DNA of 64,000 bases from Streptomyces sp. NBC_00239 (lineage in GTDB: Bacteria; Actinomycetota; Actinomycetes; Streptomycetales; Streptomycetaceae): contig NZ_CP108095.1 of the NCBI RefSeq assembly GCF_036194065.1, positions 4,216,001 through 4,280,000 on the forward strand, read 5' to 3'. The notes beneath the pieces were generated by a model. The model was not told the DNA's origin, did not search any database, and worked only from the letters and a program-made list of their open reading frames with translations. Each line of letters begins with the position of its first letter. Within the stretch, counting starts at the first letter, position 1. Shown piece by piece: positions 39,974 to 48,414 of this stretch. Made by a program: the position numbers and the translations under genes.

Positions 39974-41005
39974 CTAGCGGTCGACCATGCGGTCGAACTG
40001 CGTGGTCGTGTGCCGCAGGTGGGCCACCAGCTCGTCACCGACCTTCGGCTCGTCCGCGTCCGACGGCACGAACAGGATCGACACCTGCATGTGCGGAGGC
40101 TCCGCGAACCAGCGCTGCTTGCCCGCCCACACGAAGGGCGACAGGTTGCGGTTGACCGTCGCCAGCCCGGCCCGCGCCACGCCCTTGGCCCGCGGCATCA
40201 CACCGTGCAGCGCCTTGGGCGCCTCCAGGCCCACACCGTGCGAGGTACCGCCGGCGACCACGACCAGCCAGCCGTCCGAAGCGGCCTTCTGCTGCCGGTA
40301 GCCGAACCGGTCCCCCTTGGCGACGCGCGTGACGTCCAGCACCGCACCGCGGTACTCGGTGGCGTCGTGGTCGCCCAGCCACAGCCGGGTCCCGATGCGG
40401 GCCCGGAACCGCGTCTGCGGGAACTGCTGCTGCAGCCGCACCAGCTCCTCGGCCCGCAGGTGGCTGACGAACATGGTGTGCAGGGGCAGCCGGGCCGCCC
40501 GCAGCCGGTCCATCCAGCCGATGACCTCCTCGACGGCGTCGGAGCCGTCCGGCCGGTCCAGCGGCAGGTGCAGGGCAAAACCTTCCAGCCGCACGTCCTC
40601 GATGGCCGAGGTCAGCATCCCCAGATCCTGCTCGGAGACGCCGTGCCGCTTCATCGAGCTCATGCACTCGATGACGACACGGACGCCGACCAGCGCACGG
40701 ACCCCGTCGACGGACGAGACGGAGCGGATCACCCGGTCCGGCAGCGGCACCGGCTCCTCACCCCGCCGGAACGGGGTGAGGACCAGCAGGTCCCCGCTGA
40801 ACATGTCCTTGATCCGGGACGCCTCGAACGTCGTGCCCACGGCCAGGACGTCCGCGCCGAGCCGGGTCGCCTCATCGGCCAGCCGTTCGTGGCTGAACCC
40901 GTAGCCGTTGCCCTTGCAGACCGGGATCATCCCCGGGAACTGGTCCAGGACCTGCTTCTGGTGCGCACGCCAGCGCGCGGTGTCGACGTAGAGCGTGAGC
41001 GCCAT
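39974..41005 (-). CDS. Alanine racemase-like PLP protein
   Basis: 343 residues from ATG 41005. The N-terminal barrel starts with LYVDTARWRAH and holds PVCKGNGYGFSHERLA near residue 27-42, where the Lys is placed like the PLP-binding Lys of Alr (usually VKANAYGHG). The motif GTRLWLGD replaces the usual RPGIxLYG, and GDRFGYRQQKA resembles the catalytic Tyr region. It is shorter and divergent compared with standard Alr (~370-390 residues), which Streptomyces encodes elsewhere. It lies 54 bases after femX in the same direction, so a role in peptidoglycan amino-acid supply is plausible but unproven. Confidence 0.75.
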   Translation of the reverse strand: MALTLYVDTARWRAHQKQVLDQFPGMIPVCKGNGYGFSHERLADEATRLGADVLAVGTTFEASRIKDMFSGDLLVLTPFRRGEEPVPLPDRVIRSVSSVDGVRALVGVRVVIECMSSMKRHGVSEQDLGMLTSAIEDVRLEGFALHLPLDRPDGSDAVEEVIGWMDRLRAARLPLHTMFVSHLRAEELVRLQQQFPQTRFRARIGTRLWLGDHDATEYRGAVLDVTRVAKGDRFGYRQQKAASDGWLVVVAGGTSHGVGLEAPKALHGVMPRAKGVARAGLATVNRNLSPFVWAGKQRWFAEPPHMQVSILFVPSDADEPKVGDELVAHLRHTTTQFDRMVDR

Positions 41006-41059
41006 GACCCGAACGGAGCCTTTCTCGAAAAGGGTGGGGAGAGGAGGTGGCGGCAGCCG

Positions 41060-42178
41060 TCAGCGCCGCGACATGTAGATGTCGAGCGCCTTGTGCAGCA
41101 CCTTGTTGAGCGGGAAGTCCCACTCTCCGACGTACTCCACGGCCTCGCCACCCGTGCCGACCTTGAACTGGATCAGGCCGAACAAGTGGTCGTTCTCGTC
41201 CAGGGTGTCACTGATGCCGCGCAGGTCGTACACGCTTGCGCCCAGCGCGTACGAATCGCGGAGCATCCGCCACTGCATCGCGTTCGACGGACGGACCTCG
41301 CGCTTGTGGTTCGCGGAGGCGCCGTACGAGTACCAGACGTGCTGGCCGACCGTCAGCATCGTGGCGGCCGCCAGCGGCTCGCCCTCGTGCTTCGCGATGT
41401 ACAGGCGCATCCGGTTGGGGTCCTCGGAGTTGAGGGCCGTCCACTGGCGCTGGAAGTAGCTGAGCGGGCGCGGGCGGAACTTGTCCCGCTCGGCCGTGAT
41501 CTCGTACAGGTGCTGCCAGGTGGGCAGGTCCTCGTAACCGCCCTGGACCACCTCGACGCCGGCCTTCTCGGCCTTCTTGATGTTGCGGCGCCACAGCTGG
41601 TTGAAGCCCTTGAGGACGTCGTCCAGCGAACGGTTGGCCAGCGGCACCTGGAACACGTAACGCGGCTGCACGTCACCGAATCCGGCGCCGCCGTCCTCGC
41701 CCTGCTGCCAGCCCATCCGGCGGAGCTTGTCGGAGACCTCGAAAGCGCGCGGCTCGATGTGCGACGCCTCGACGTCACGCAGGCGCTTGACCTCCGGATC
41801 CTGGATACCGGCCTTGATGGCGGCCGAGTTCCAGCGCCGGATGACGACCGGCGGGCCCATCTTCACGGTGAACGCGCCCTGGCTCTTCAGGTGCGCCAGC
41901 ATCGGCTTCAGCCACTCGTCGAGATTGGGCGCGTACCAGTTGATGACCGGGCCCTCGGGAAGGTACGCGAGGTACCGCTTCACCTTGGGCAGCTGGCGGT
42001 ACAACACCAGCGCGACACCGACGAGTTCTTCGGATTTGTCGAACCAGCCGAGGCTCTCCGAACGCCACTCGTTCTTGACGTCGGCCCATGCCGGGACCTG
42101 ACAGTGGCTCGCCGAGGACAGGCTCTGGATATAGGCCAGATGCTGCTCTCGGCTGATGGTCCTCAGGGACAGGCTCAT
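41060..42178 (-). CDS. femX: FemX peptidyltransferase (FemAB family)
   Basis: 372 residues from ATG 42178 with GGAGGAG 10 bases upstream; the in-frame GTG/ATG further up (42247) was rejected. FemAB proteins have two GNAT-like halves; seen are WADVKNEWRSESLGW and the long basic helical pair IKKAEKAGVEVVQGG with KHEGEPLAAATML and HKREVRPSNAMQWRMLRDSY near residues 270-320. FemX-type enzymes add the first glycine, from Gly-tRNA, to the stem peptide of lipid II; in Streptomyces the FemX at this locus is known to be essential. It forms an operon with the racemase-like gene. Confidence 0.88.
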   Translation of the reverse strand: MSLSLRTISREQHLAYIQSLSSASHCQVPAWADVKNEWRSESLGWFDKSEELVGVALVLYRQLPKVKRYLAYLPEGPVINWYAPNLDEWLKPMLAHLKSQGAFTVKMGPPVVIRRWNSAAIKAGIQDPEVKRLRDVEASHIEPRAFEVSDKLRRMGWQQGEDGGAGFGDVQPRYVFQVPLANRSLDDVLKGFNQLWRRNIKKAEKAGVEVVQGGYEDLPTWQHLYEITAERDKFRPRPLSYFQRQWTALNSEDPNRMRLYIAKHEGEPLAAATMLTVGQHVWYSYGASANHKREVRPSNAMQWRMLRDSYALGASVYDLRGISDTLDENDHLFGLIQFKVGTGGEAVEYVGEWDFPLNKVLHKALDIYMSRR

Positions 42179-42319
42179 GCGGGGTGTCTCCTCCGGCGGC
42201 TTCGCTGGGTATGGCGCGAAGCCTACTGCGACAAGGGCGCCACCCATCTGGGGGACGGGCAGGGGCGGGCCGCGGCCCGGCCGCAGCCCGCCCGCGCCCC
42301 TGTCGCGGAGCCGCCCGGA

Positions 42320-42634
42320 TCAGCCCAGCCAGCCCCCGAAGAGCCCGCCGTGCGCCATGCCGAGGAAGAAGCCGATGGCCGAGGCGCCCAGGCCGATGAT
42401 CAGTGCGAAACGCTCGCGTGTCGTCTCCGAGACGAACTGGCCGTAGGCCCCGGTCAGGATCCCGATCAAGCCGGTCCACGAGCTCAGCAGGTGCAGGTGG
42501 TGGAAGAAGGCCGTGATGAAGGCCACGGCGCCCAGCACCAGCGTGACCGCGAGGAGCGTGTCCTGGAGCGGGTGGGGCTTGTGGTCGGTCGACAAGAGAG
42601 AGATCGACGGCTGCGGTCGCATTGCCTGTGCCAT
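42320..42634 (-). CDS. Small integral membrane protein, unknown function
   Basis: 104 residues from ATG 42634 with GGGAGG upstream. After a polar 25-residue N-terminus there are three hydrophobic helices (about residues 28-48, 52-70 and 78-100), the last Gly-rich. I recognise no catalytic motif. It sits between femX and the divergent rpsF operon in streptomycetes. Confidence 0.75.
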   Translation of the reverse strand: MAQAMRPQPSISLLSTDHKPHPLQDTLLAVTLVLGAVAFITAFFHHLHLLSSWTGLIGILTGAYGQFVSETTRERFALIIGLGASAIGFFLGMAHGGLFGGWLG

Positions 42635-42829
42635 GAGGCACCTCCCGACGAAGGAGAGACGGTGCCGCAGCGCCTCGCCGGCCGCTTCGCCGGTCCTAGC
42701 ACCGCGCACACCCGATGTGTACAGATTGTGGCCCTCTGGTCCCGGATTTCAACCGGAAGGAGGTGAGCAGGTACTCTGTACGGTCTGCGCGGTGTCTGCT
42801 CTCAGTCATCGTGCAGCACGCATCACGAC

Positions 42830-42872
42830 CCTCCTGCCACGGAACGACCGTGGCCGCTGAGTCCAAAGGAGG
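42830..42872 (+). promoter_or_regulatory. Candidate S6:S18-type leader structure of rpsF
   Basis: CCTCCT (42830-42835) can pair with the ribosome site AGGAGG (42867-42872), enclosing hairpin GCCACGG/CCGTGGC (42836-42842, 42848-42854) and a CCG-containing bulge. See findings. Confidence 0.5.
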
Positions 42873-42882
42873 TGGGTTCCAC

Positions 42883-43173
42883 ATGCGTCACTACGAAGTG
42901 ATGGTCATCCTCGACCCCGATCTCGAGGAGCGCGCTGTCTCCCCGCTGATCGAGAACTTCCTCTCCGTCGTCCGTGAGGGCAACGGAAAGGTCGAGAAGG
43001 TCGACACCTGGGGCCGTCGTCGTCTCGCTTACGAGATCAAGAAGAAGCCCGAGGGCATCTACTCGGTCATCGACCTGCAGGCCGAGCCTGCGGTCGTCAA
43101 GGAGCTTGACCGACAGATGAACCTGAACGAGTCGGTCCTCCGGACCAAGGTCCTCCGTCCCGAGACCCACTGA
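42883..43173 (+). CDS. rpsF: 30S ribosomal protein S6
   Basis: 96 residues from ATG 42883 after AAAGGAGGTGGG; the frame is open upstream to 42715, but only this start gives the family N-terminus [12 protein letters not shown]. The rest, [23 protein letters not shown], is standard S6. It binds 16S rRNA with S18, whose gene follows ssb in this operon (rpsF-ssb-rpsR-rplI), an order conserved in most bacteria. Confidence 0.97.
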   Translation: MRHYEVMVILDPDLEERAVSPLIENFLSVVREGNGKVEKVDTWGRRRLAYEIKKKPEGIYSVIDLQAEPAVVKELDRQMNLNESVLRTKVLRPETH

Positions 43174-43251
43174 GCTTCTAGCTCACAGGTCATCGGGTTC
43201 GAGTAGCCAAGCACCAGCAGCCAGCAGCAATCCCCGCCGAGAGGTTCATCC

Positions 43252-43857
43252 ATGGCAGGCGAGACCGTCATCACGGTCGTCGGCAATCTCGTCGACGACC
43301 CCGAGCTGCGCTTCACCCCCTCCGGGGCGGCCGTCGCGAAGTTCCGCGTCGCGTCCACCCCGCGCACGTTCGACCGCCAGACCAATGAGTGGAAGGACGG
43401 CGAAAGCCTGTTCCTGACCTGCTCGGTATGGCGCCAGGCGGCTGAGAACGTCGCCGAGTCGCTCCAGCGCGGCATGCGCGTCCTCGTCCAGGGCCGGCTT
43501 CGCCAGCGCTCTTACGAGGACCGTGACGGAGTCAAGCGCACGGTCTACGAGCTGGACGTCGAGGAAGTCGGCCCCAGCCTGCGCAACGCCACGGCCAAGG
43601 TCACCAAGACCGCCGGCCGCGGTGGCCAGGGTGGATACGGCGGCGGTGGCGGCGGCCAGCAGGGTGGCGGCGGCGGCAGCTGGGGCGGAGCCCCCAGCGG
43701 TGGCGGCCAGCAGGGCGGCGGAGCTCCCTCCGACGACCCCTGGGCCTCCAGCGCGCCGGCCGGCGGTCAGCCGCAGGGCGGCGGGGGTGGCTGGGGTGGA
43801 AACTCCGGCAGCTCCGGCGGCTCCGGCGGCGGCTACTCGGACGAGCCGCCCTTCTAG
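43252..43857 (+). CDS. ssb: Single-stranded DNA-binding protein
   Basis: 201 residues from ATG 43252. OB fold in residues 1-115 ([42 protein letters not shown]), then a Gly/Gln-rich flexible linker and the acidic tip YSDEPPF that recruits partner proteins. It protects single strands at the fork. A Streptomyces genome usually has a second, shorter ssb; this long-linker copy in the ribosomal operon is the main one. Confidence 0.97.
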   Translation: MAGETVITVVGNLVDDPELRFTPSGAAVAKFRVASTPRTFDRQTNEWKDGESLFLTCSVWRQAAENVAESLQRGMRVLVQGRLRQRSYEDRDGVKRTVYELDVEEVGPSLRNATAKVTKTAGRGGQGGYGGGGGGQQGGGGGSWGGAPSGGGQQGGGAPSDDPWASSAPAGGQPQGGGGGWGGNSGSSGGSGGGYSDEPPF

Positions 43858-43899
43858 GGCAGCCCGTTCCCCACTTCTTGATCACACAGGAGAAACACA

Positions 43900-44136
43900 A
43901 TGGCGAAGCCGCCTGTGCGCAAGCCTAAGAAGAAGGTCTGCGCATTCTGCAAGGACAAGACCGCGTACGTGGACTACAAGGACACGAACATGCTGCGGAA
44001 GTTCATTTCCGACCGTGGCAAGATCCGTGCCCGCCGCGTGACCGGCAACTGCACGCAGCACCAGCGTGACGTCGCCACGGCCGTCAAGAACAGCCGTGAG
44101 ATGGCGCTGCTGCCCTACACGTCCACCGCGCGATAA
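43900..44136 (+). CDS. rpsR: 30S ribosomal protein S18 (Cys-containing form)
   Basis: 78 residues from ATG 43900 with AGGAG upstream. Seen: [11 protein letters not shown] (CxxC), [24 protein letters not shown] and the conserved LLPYTSTAR ending. The CxxC plus the later Cys and His indicate the zinc-binding (C+) form; streptomycetes also carry zinc-free paralogues under zinc control elsewhere. It lies 42 bases from ssb and 18 bases before rplI. Confidence 0.96.
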   Translation: MAKPPVRKPKKKVCAFCKDKTAYVDYKDTNMLRKFISDRGKIRARRVTGNCTQHQRDVATAVKNSREMALLPYTSTAR

Positions 44137-44154
44137 GGGAAGGGTGACCGAAAA

Positions 44155-44601
44155 ATGAAGATCATCCTGACCCACGAGGTCTCTGGCCTCGGCACTGCCG
44201 GCGACGTCGTTGACGTCAAGGACGGCTACGCTCGCAACTACCTGGTCCCGCGTGGTTTCGCGATCCGCTGGACCAAGGGTGGCGAGAAGGACGTGGCGCA
44301 GATCCGCCGCGCCCGCAAGATCCACGAGATCGCGACCATCGAGCAGGCCAACGAGATCAAGGCCAAGCTCGAGGGCCTGAAGGTCCGCCTGTCCACCCGC
44401 TCGGGTGACACCGGTCGTCTCTTCGGCTCCGTGACCCCGGCCGACGTCGCCACGGCGATCGAGTCCTCCGGTGGTCCCAAGGTCGACAAGCGCCGCGTGG
44501 AGCTGTCTGCCCCGATCAAGACCCTCGGTTCGTACCAGGTCTCCGTGCGTCTGCACCCTGAGGTCGCCGCGAACGTGGGCGTCGAGGTCGTCGCGGCCTA
44601 A
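44155..44601 (+). CDS. rplI: 50S ribosomal protein L9
   Basis: 148 residues from ATG 44155. The N-domain [36 protein letters not shown] is nearly invariant among L9 proteins; a long helix (about 40-75) links it to the C-domain starting near [20 protein letters not shown]. Last gene of the rpsF operon, ended by a hairpin 11 bases past the stop. Confidence 0.97.
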   Translation: MKIILTHEVSGLGTAGDVVDVKDGYARNYLVPRGFAIRWTKGGEKDVAQIRRARKIHEIATIEQANEIKAKLEGLKVRLSTRSGDTGRLFGSVTPADVATAIESSGGPKVDKRRVELSAPIKTLGSYQVSVRLHPEVAANVGVEVVAA

Positions 44602-44612
44602 GGCTGCGCAAT

Positions 44613-44644
44613 AAGGGCCGCACCCCCTCGGGGGTGCGGCCCTT
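44613..44644 (+). terminator. rpsF-rplI operon terminator
   Basis: Perfect 15-base arms (44613-44627 and 44630-44644) around two central bases; parS site 9 follows six bases later. Confidence 0.85.
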
Positions 44645-44650
44645 CTGCAT

Positions 44651-44664
44651 GTTTCACGTGAAAC
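44651..44664. promoter_or_regulatory. parS site 9
   Basis: Perfect copy, first of four in the rplI-MATE gap. Confidence 0.97.
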
Positions 44665-44679
44665 AGGCGGCTGGTCGGT

Positions 44680-44693
44680 GTTTCACGTGAAAC
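44680..44693. promoter_or_regulatory. parS site 10
   Basis: Perfect copy, 29 bases (centre to centre) from site 9. Confidence 0.97.
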
Positions 44694-44706
44694 AGGGGTG
44701 GTCGTC

Positions 44707-44720
44707 GTTTCACGTGAAAC
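44707..44720. promoter_or_regulatory. parS site 11
   Basis: Perfect copy, 27 bases from site 10. Confidence 0.97.
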
Positions 44721-44732
44721 GGGCCGGTCGTT

Positions 44733-44746
44733 GTTCCACGTGAAAC
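44733..44746. promoter_or_regulatory. Degenerate parS-like site
   Basis: GTTCCACGTGAAAC, one mismatch (C at the fourth position) and 26 bases from site 11; keeps the array spacing. Confidence 0.75.
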
Positions 44747-44773
44747 GCGGCGGCCTGTTCGCGGGGAACAGCC

Positions 44774-46111
44774 TCAGCGGCTGGCGCCCGTGACCAGCCA
44801 GCGGCCCGAGTGGGCGCGTAGCTGGAGGGTCGCCATGCGGACCAGCATCATCAGGGTCATCGCCCACCACAGCGCCGTGAGCCCGCCTCCGACGACCGGC
44901 ACGAGCAGGGCGACCGGAGCGAAGACGGCCAGCGTCACGAGCATCGCCCAGGCGAGGTACGAACCGTCGCCGGCGCCCATCAGGACCCCGTCCAGGACGA
45001 ACACGATGCCGCAGACGGGCTGGGAGACCGCCATCACGAGCAGAGCCGGCAGCAGGGCGTCCTGGACTGCCGGATCGCCGGTGAAGAGCGGGACGAACAG
45101 CGGACGGGTGATCACGACCAGCACCCCGAGCACCGCGCCCGACACGATTCCCCACTGGACCATGCGGCGGCATACCGCGCGTGCGCCCTCGGCGTCACCG
45201 GCGCCCAGGTACCGGCCGACGATGGCCTGGCCGGCGATCGCGATGGCGTCCAGGGCGAAGGCGAGCAGGCTCCAGAGCGCGAGCAGGATCTGGTGGGCGG
45301 CGATGTCCGCGTCCCCGAGCCGGGCGGCGACCGCGGTGGCGATCACCAGCACGGCGCGCAGGGACAGGGTGCGGATCAGCAGCGGGGCGCCGGCCTGGGC
45401 GCAGGCCCGGATCCCGGCGGCGTCCGGCCGTAGCGAGGCGCCGTGGCGGCGGGCCCCGCGGACCACGACGACGAGGTAGGCGGCCGCCATGGCGAACTGG
45501 GCGATGACCGTGCCCCAGGCGGATCCGGCGATGCCCAGACCGGCCCCGTAGACGAGGCCCACGTTCAGGGCCGCGTTGGCGGTGAAGCCGCCGAGTGCGA
45601 CGTAGAGCGGTGTGCGGGTGTCCTGAAGTCCGCGGAGTACGCCGGTGGCCGCCAGGACCATCAGCATCGCCGGAATGCCCAGGGAGGCGATCCGTAGGTA
45701 GCTGACGGCGTACGGGGTGGCGGTGTCGGAGGCTCCGAGTAGGGAGACCAGGGCGGGGGCGGTGGGCTGGACCGTGACGACCACGGCCGCGCCGAGCAGC
45801 AGGGCGAGCCAGATGCCGTCCATGCCCTGGCGGATGGCGGCCTTGAGGTCTCCCGCGCCGACCCGGCGGGCCACCGCCGCGGTGGTGGCGTAGGCGAGGA
45901 AGACGAAGACGCTCACGGCCGTGGTGAGCAGGGTGGCGGCGATGCCGAGTCCGGCCAGCTGGGCCGTCCCGAGGTGGCCGACGACGGCGCTGTCGGCCAT
46001 GACGAAGAGGGGCTCGGCGACGAGCGCGCCGAAGGCGGGAACGGCGAGCGTGAAGATCTCGCGGTCATGCTTGCGGAGGGTGGTCCGGGGTCTCGCGGGA
46101 GCCTGTGTCAT
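44774..46111 (-). CDS. MATE family efflux transporter (DinF-like)
   Basis: 445 residues from ATG 46111; a GTG at 46153 would add 14 residues. Twelve TM segments in two halves; the N-terminal half begins HDREIFTLAVPAFGALVAEPLFVMADSAVVGHLG, the DinF-type opening. MATE proteins export cationic compounds using a Na+ or H+ gradient; the substrate is unknown. It reads leftward into the parS array, divergent from dnaB across a DnaA-box-rich region. Confidence 0.9.
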   Translation of the reverse strand: MTQAPARPRTTLRKHDREIFTLAVPAFGALVAEPLFVMADSAVVGHLGTAQLAGLGIAATLLTTAVSVFVFLAYATTAAVARRVGAGDLKAAIRQGMDGIWLALLLGAAVVVTVQPTAPALVSLLGASDTATPYAVSYLRIASLGIPAMLMVLAATGVLRGLQDTRTPLYVALGGFTANAALNVGLVYGAGLGIAGSAWGTVIAQFAMAAAYLVVVVRGARRHGASLRPDAAGIRACAQAGAPLLIRTLSLRAVLVIATAVAARLGDADIAAHQILLALWSLLAFALDAIAIAGQAIVGRYLGAGDAEGARAVCRRMVQWGIVSGAVLGVLVVITRPLFVPLFTGDPAVQDALLPALLVMAVSQPVCGIVFVLDGVLMGAGDGSYLAWAMLVTLAVFAPVALLVPVVGGGLTALWWAMTLMMLVRMATLQLRAHSGRWLVTGASR

Positions 46112-46535
46112 GGGCGCAGTCTCATCTTCCACAGGTAATGGGTGCACTCGCAATACATCTATTACTTTAGCGTCGCTTGGCAGCTCGTTCGGGCGCCGTT
46201 CGCGACGATCTTGAAGGAACCGGGAAAGTTTTTCTCCCCCACAGGTCGTGGATGGAGAAACCGCAGGTCAAGTGGGGTGTGGCGGGGGTGGGTGAGATTT
46301 TGTCCACAGCGTCGTCCCCTGGTCCGTGCACAGGAAGGAGTGAGTTACCCACAGCATTGGGGGCTTCATCCACACGCCCTGTGGATAACAAGATTGGCTG
46401 AAGGTGCCGGCAGGCCTACCGTGGACCGGCGCCCCGACGCGCCGAGAGCGGATTCGGGCGCCCCAAATGTCAGAGCCGTGTCGTAGAAAGAGTGACACGG
46501 CGAGGTCCGCGCAGCGGACGGGAGGAGGCGGCCCG
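46112..46535. other. MATE-dnaB divergent intergenic region
   Basis: 424 non-coding bases. An A+T-richer stretch lies at 46150-46176 and DnaA-box-like elements at 46125-46133 (TCTTCCACA) and 46300-46388 (annotated separately). It must hold the promoters of both genes; I see no clear -10/-35 pair for dnaB. Confidence 0.6.
46300..46388. promoter_or_regulatory. DnaA-box cluster upstream of dnaB
   Basis: TTGTCCACA (46300-46308, exact), CCGTGCACA (46324-46332), TTACCCACA (46345-46353), TCATCCACA (46366-46374) and TGTGGATAA (46380-46388, reverse of the enteric consensus TTATCCACA). Five sites in 89 bases, ending about 150 bases before dnaB. Confidence 0.7.
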
Positions 46536-48017
46536 GTGAGCATCTCCGAGCCCATGGACGACCCCTGGGCCGACGCCGGTCCAGGCGACCGTCTGCCCGT
46601 CTCCCGGTCCCGCCGGAACGACGGCGGCGGCCGACGCGGCGACGACCAAGGCCAAAGCGACGGCCACAGCACCTGGGAAGGCGGCGGAGGCGGCTTCGAA
46701 CGCGTCCCGCCCCAGGACCTCGACGCCGAACAGTCCGTCCTCGGCGGCATGCTCCTGTCCAAGGACGCCATCGCCGACGTCGTCGAAGTGATCAAGGGCC
46801 ACGACTTCTACCGCCCCTCCCACGAGACGATCTACCAGGCGATCCTCGACCTCTACGCCAAGGGCGAGCCCGCCGACCCCATCACCGTCGGCGCCGAACT
46901 CACCCGCCGCGGCGAGATCGCCAAGGTCGGCGGCGCCGCCTACCTGCACACCCTCGTGCAGTCCGTGCCGACCGCGGCCAACGCCGAGTACTACGCGGAG
47001 ATCGTCCACGAGCGGGCCGTCCTGCGCCGGCTCGTCACCGCCGGTACGAAGATCACGCAGATGGGTTATGCCGCCGACGGAGACGTCGACGAGATCGTCA
47101 ACAGCGCCCAGGCCGAGATCTACGCCGTCACCGAGCAGCGGACCTCCGAGGACTACCTGCCGCTCGGCGACATCATGGAAGGCGCACTCGACGAGATCGA
47201 GGCCATCGGATCCCGCAGCGGACAGATGTCCGGCGTACCGACCGGCTTCACCGACCTCGACTCGCTGACCAACGGCCTGCACCCCGGCCAGATGATCGTC
47301 ATCGCCGCCCGACCCGCCATGGGCAAGTCCACCCTCGCCCTCGACTTCGCCCGTGCCTGCTCCATCAAGAGCAATCTGCCGAGCGTGATCTTCTCCCTCG
47401 AAATGGGGCGCAACGAGATCGCGATGCGCCTGCTGTCGGCGGAGGCCCGGGTCGCCCTGCACCACATGCGCTCCGGCACGATGACCGACGAGGACTGGAC
47501 CCGGCTGGCACGCCGCATGCCCGACGTGTCCGCGGCGCCGCTCTACATCGACGACTCGCCCAACCTGTCGATGATGGAGATCCGCGCCAAGTGCCGTCGG
47601 CTCAAGCAGCGCGCCGACCTCCAGCTCGTCGTCATCGACTACCTGCAGCTGATGCAGTCCGGCGGCTCCCGGCGGCCCGAGAGCCGCCAGCAGGAAGTCT
47701 CGGACATGTCGCGAAACCTCAAGCTCCTCGCCAAGGAGCTGGAGGTCCCGGTGATCGCGCTCTCGCAGCTGAACCGTGGCCCCGAGCAGCGCACGGACAA
47801 GAAGCCGATGGTGTCCGACCTGCGTGAGTCGGGCTCCATCGAGCAGGACGCCGACATGGTGATCCTGCTGCACCGCGAGGACGCCTACGAGAAGGAGTCC
47901 CCGCGGGCCGGCGAAGCCGACCTGATCGTCGCCAAGCACCGTAACGGCCCGACTGCGACGATCACCGTCGCGTTCCAGGGCCACTACTCGCGCTTCGTGG
48001 ACATGGCCAACACGTAG
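46536..48017 (+). CDS. dnaB: Replicative DNA helicase DnaB
   Basis: 493 residues from GTG 46536, directly after GGAGGAGG; the upstream open frame is Arg-rich and not conserved. After a Gly/Asp-rich 50-residue N-terminus come the family features QDLDAEQSVLGGMLLS, the Walker A region ARPAMGKSTLALDFAR near residue 255, VIFSLEMGRNEIAMRL, the Walker B LVVIDYLQLM and the Arg-finger area. No intein is present. The hexamer unwinds DNA at the fork; loading likely uses DnaA and the DUF721/DciA-type protein. Confidence 0.96.
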   Translation: MSISEPMDDPWADAGPGDRLPVSRSRRNDGGGRRGDDQGQSDGHSTWEGGGGGFERVPPQDLDAEQSVLGGMLLSKDAIADVVEVIKGHDFYRPSHETIYQAILDLYAKGEPADPITVGAELTRRGEIAKVGGAAYLHTLVQSVPTAANAEYYAEIVHERAVLRRLVTAGTKITQMGYAADGDVDEIVNSAQAEIYAVTEQRTSEDYLPLGDIMEGALDEIEAIGSRSGQMSGVPTGFTDLDSLTNGLHPGQMIVIAARPAMGKSTLALDFARACSIKSNLPSVIFSLEMGRNEIAMRLLSAEARVALHHMRSGTMTDEDWTRLARRMPDVSAAPLYIDDSPNLSMMEIRAKCRRLKQRADLQLVVIDYLQLMQSGGSRRPESRQQEVSDMSRNLKLLAKELEVPVIALSQLNRGPEQRTDKKPMVSDLRESGSIEQDADMVILLHREDAYEKESPRAGEADLIVAKHRNGPTATITVAFQGHYSRFVDMANT

Positions 48018-48045
48018 CCGCCGGCCAGGACGGGCTTCCGGTGGG

Positions 48046-48258
48046 TCAGGACGGGGTCTGGCGGGGCAGGGAGCGGTTGACGAGCGCCAGGGCGGTGCCG
48101 AGCACGATGAAGACGAGGTTCGCGTAGACCTCGTAGCCGTCCGGGCTGAGGTGGCGGAGGAAGCCGAACAGGGCGAAGCCGTGCAGCCACTCGCGGATCA
48201 GGCCGCTGATCCCGCCGGCGATCAGTACGAAGCTGAGGAAACCCAGGATGCTCTTCAT
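48046..48258 (-). CDS. Small two-helix membrane protein
   Basis: 70 residues from ATG 48258 with GAGG just upstream. Two hydrophobic helices (about 4-22 and 44-60) flank IREWLHGFALFGFLRHLSPDGYEVYAN. It has the look of actinobacterial small envelope proteins, with no assigned role. It converges on dnaB and diverges from the histidine kinase. Confidence 0.7.
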   Translation of the reverse strand: MKSILGFLSFVLIAGGISGLIREWLHGFALFGFLRHLSPDGYEVYANLVFIVLGTALALVNRSLPRQTPS

Positions 48259-48414
48259 GCCTCGACGGTAGGAGCGGGCCCGCGGTCCCCGGTATCGGCC
48301 GCGGGTAGTGGTGGCGGCGACCGAAGTAGCGCGGTGGCCGCCCCGTGTCGTCCGGAAGTATCGACGGCCCTGCGCGGGCCGTCCCGCGGCGGTGGCGGAC
48401 CGTAGATTGCGGGC

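Noticed and set aside
40010..42766. 918-codon plus-strand frame opposite the racemase-like gene and femX
   Set aside because: Shadow of two conserved genes; no recognisable domain.
44651..44746. Repeat array considered as CRISPR
   Set aside because: Repeats are 14-base parS palindromes with spacers of about 13-15 bases; no cas genes.
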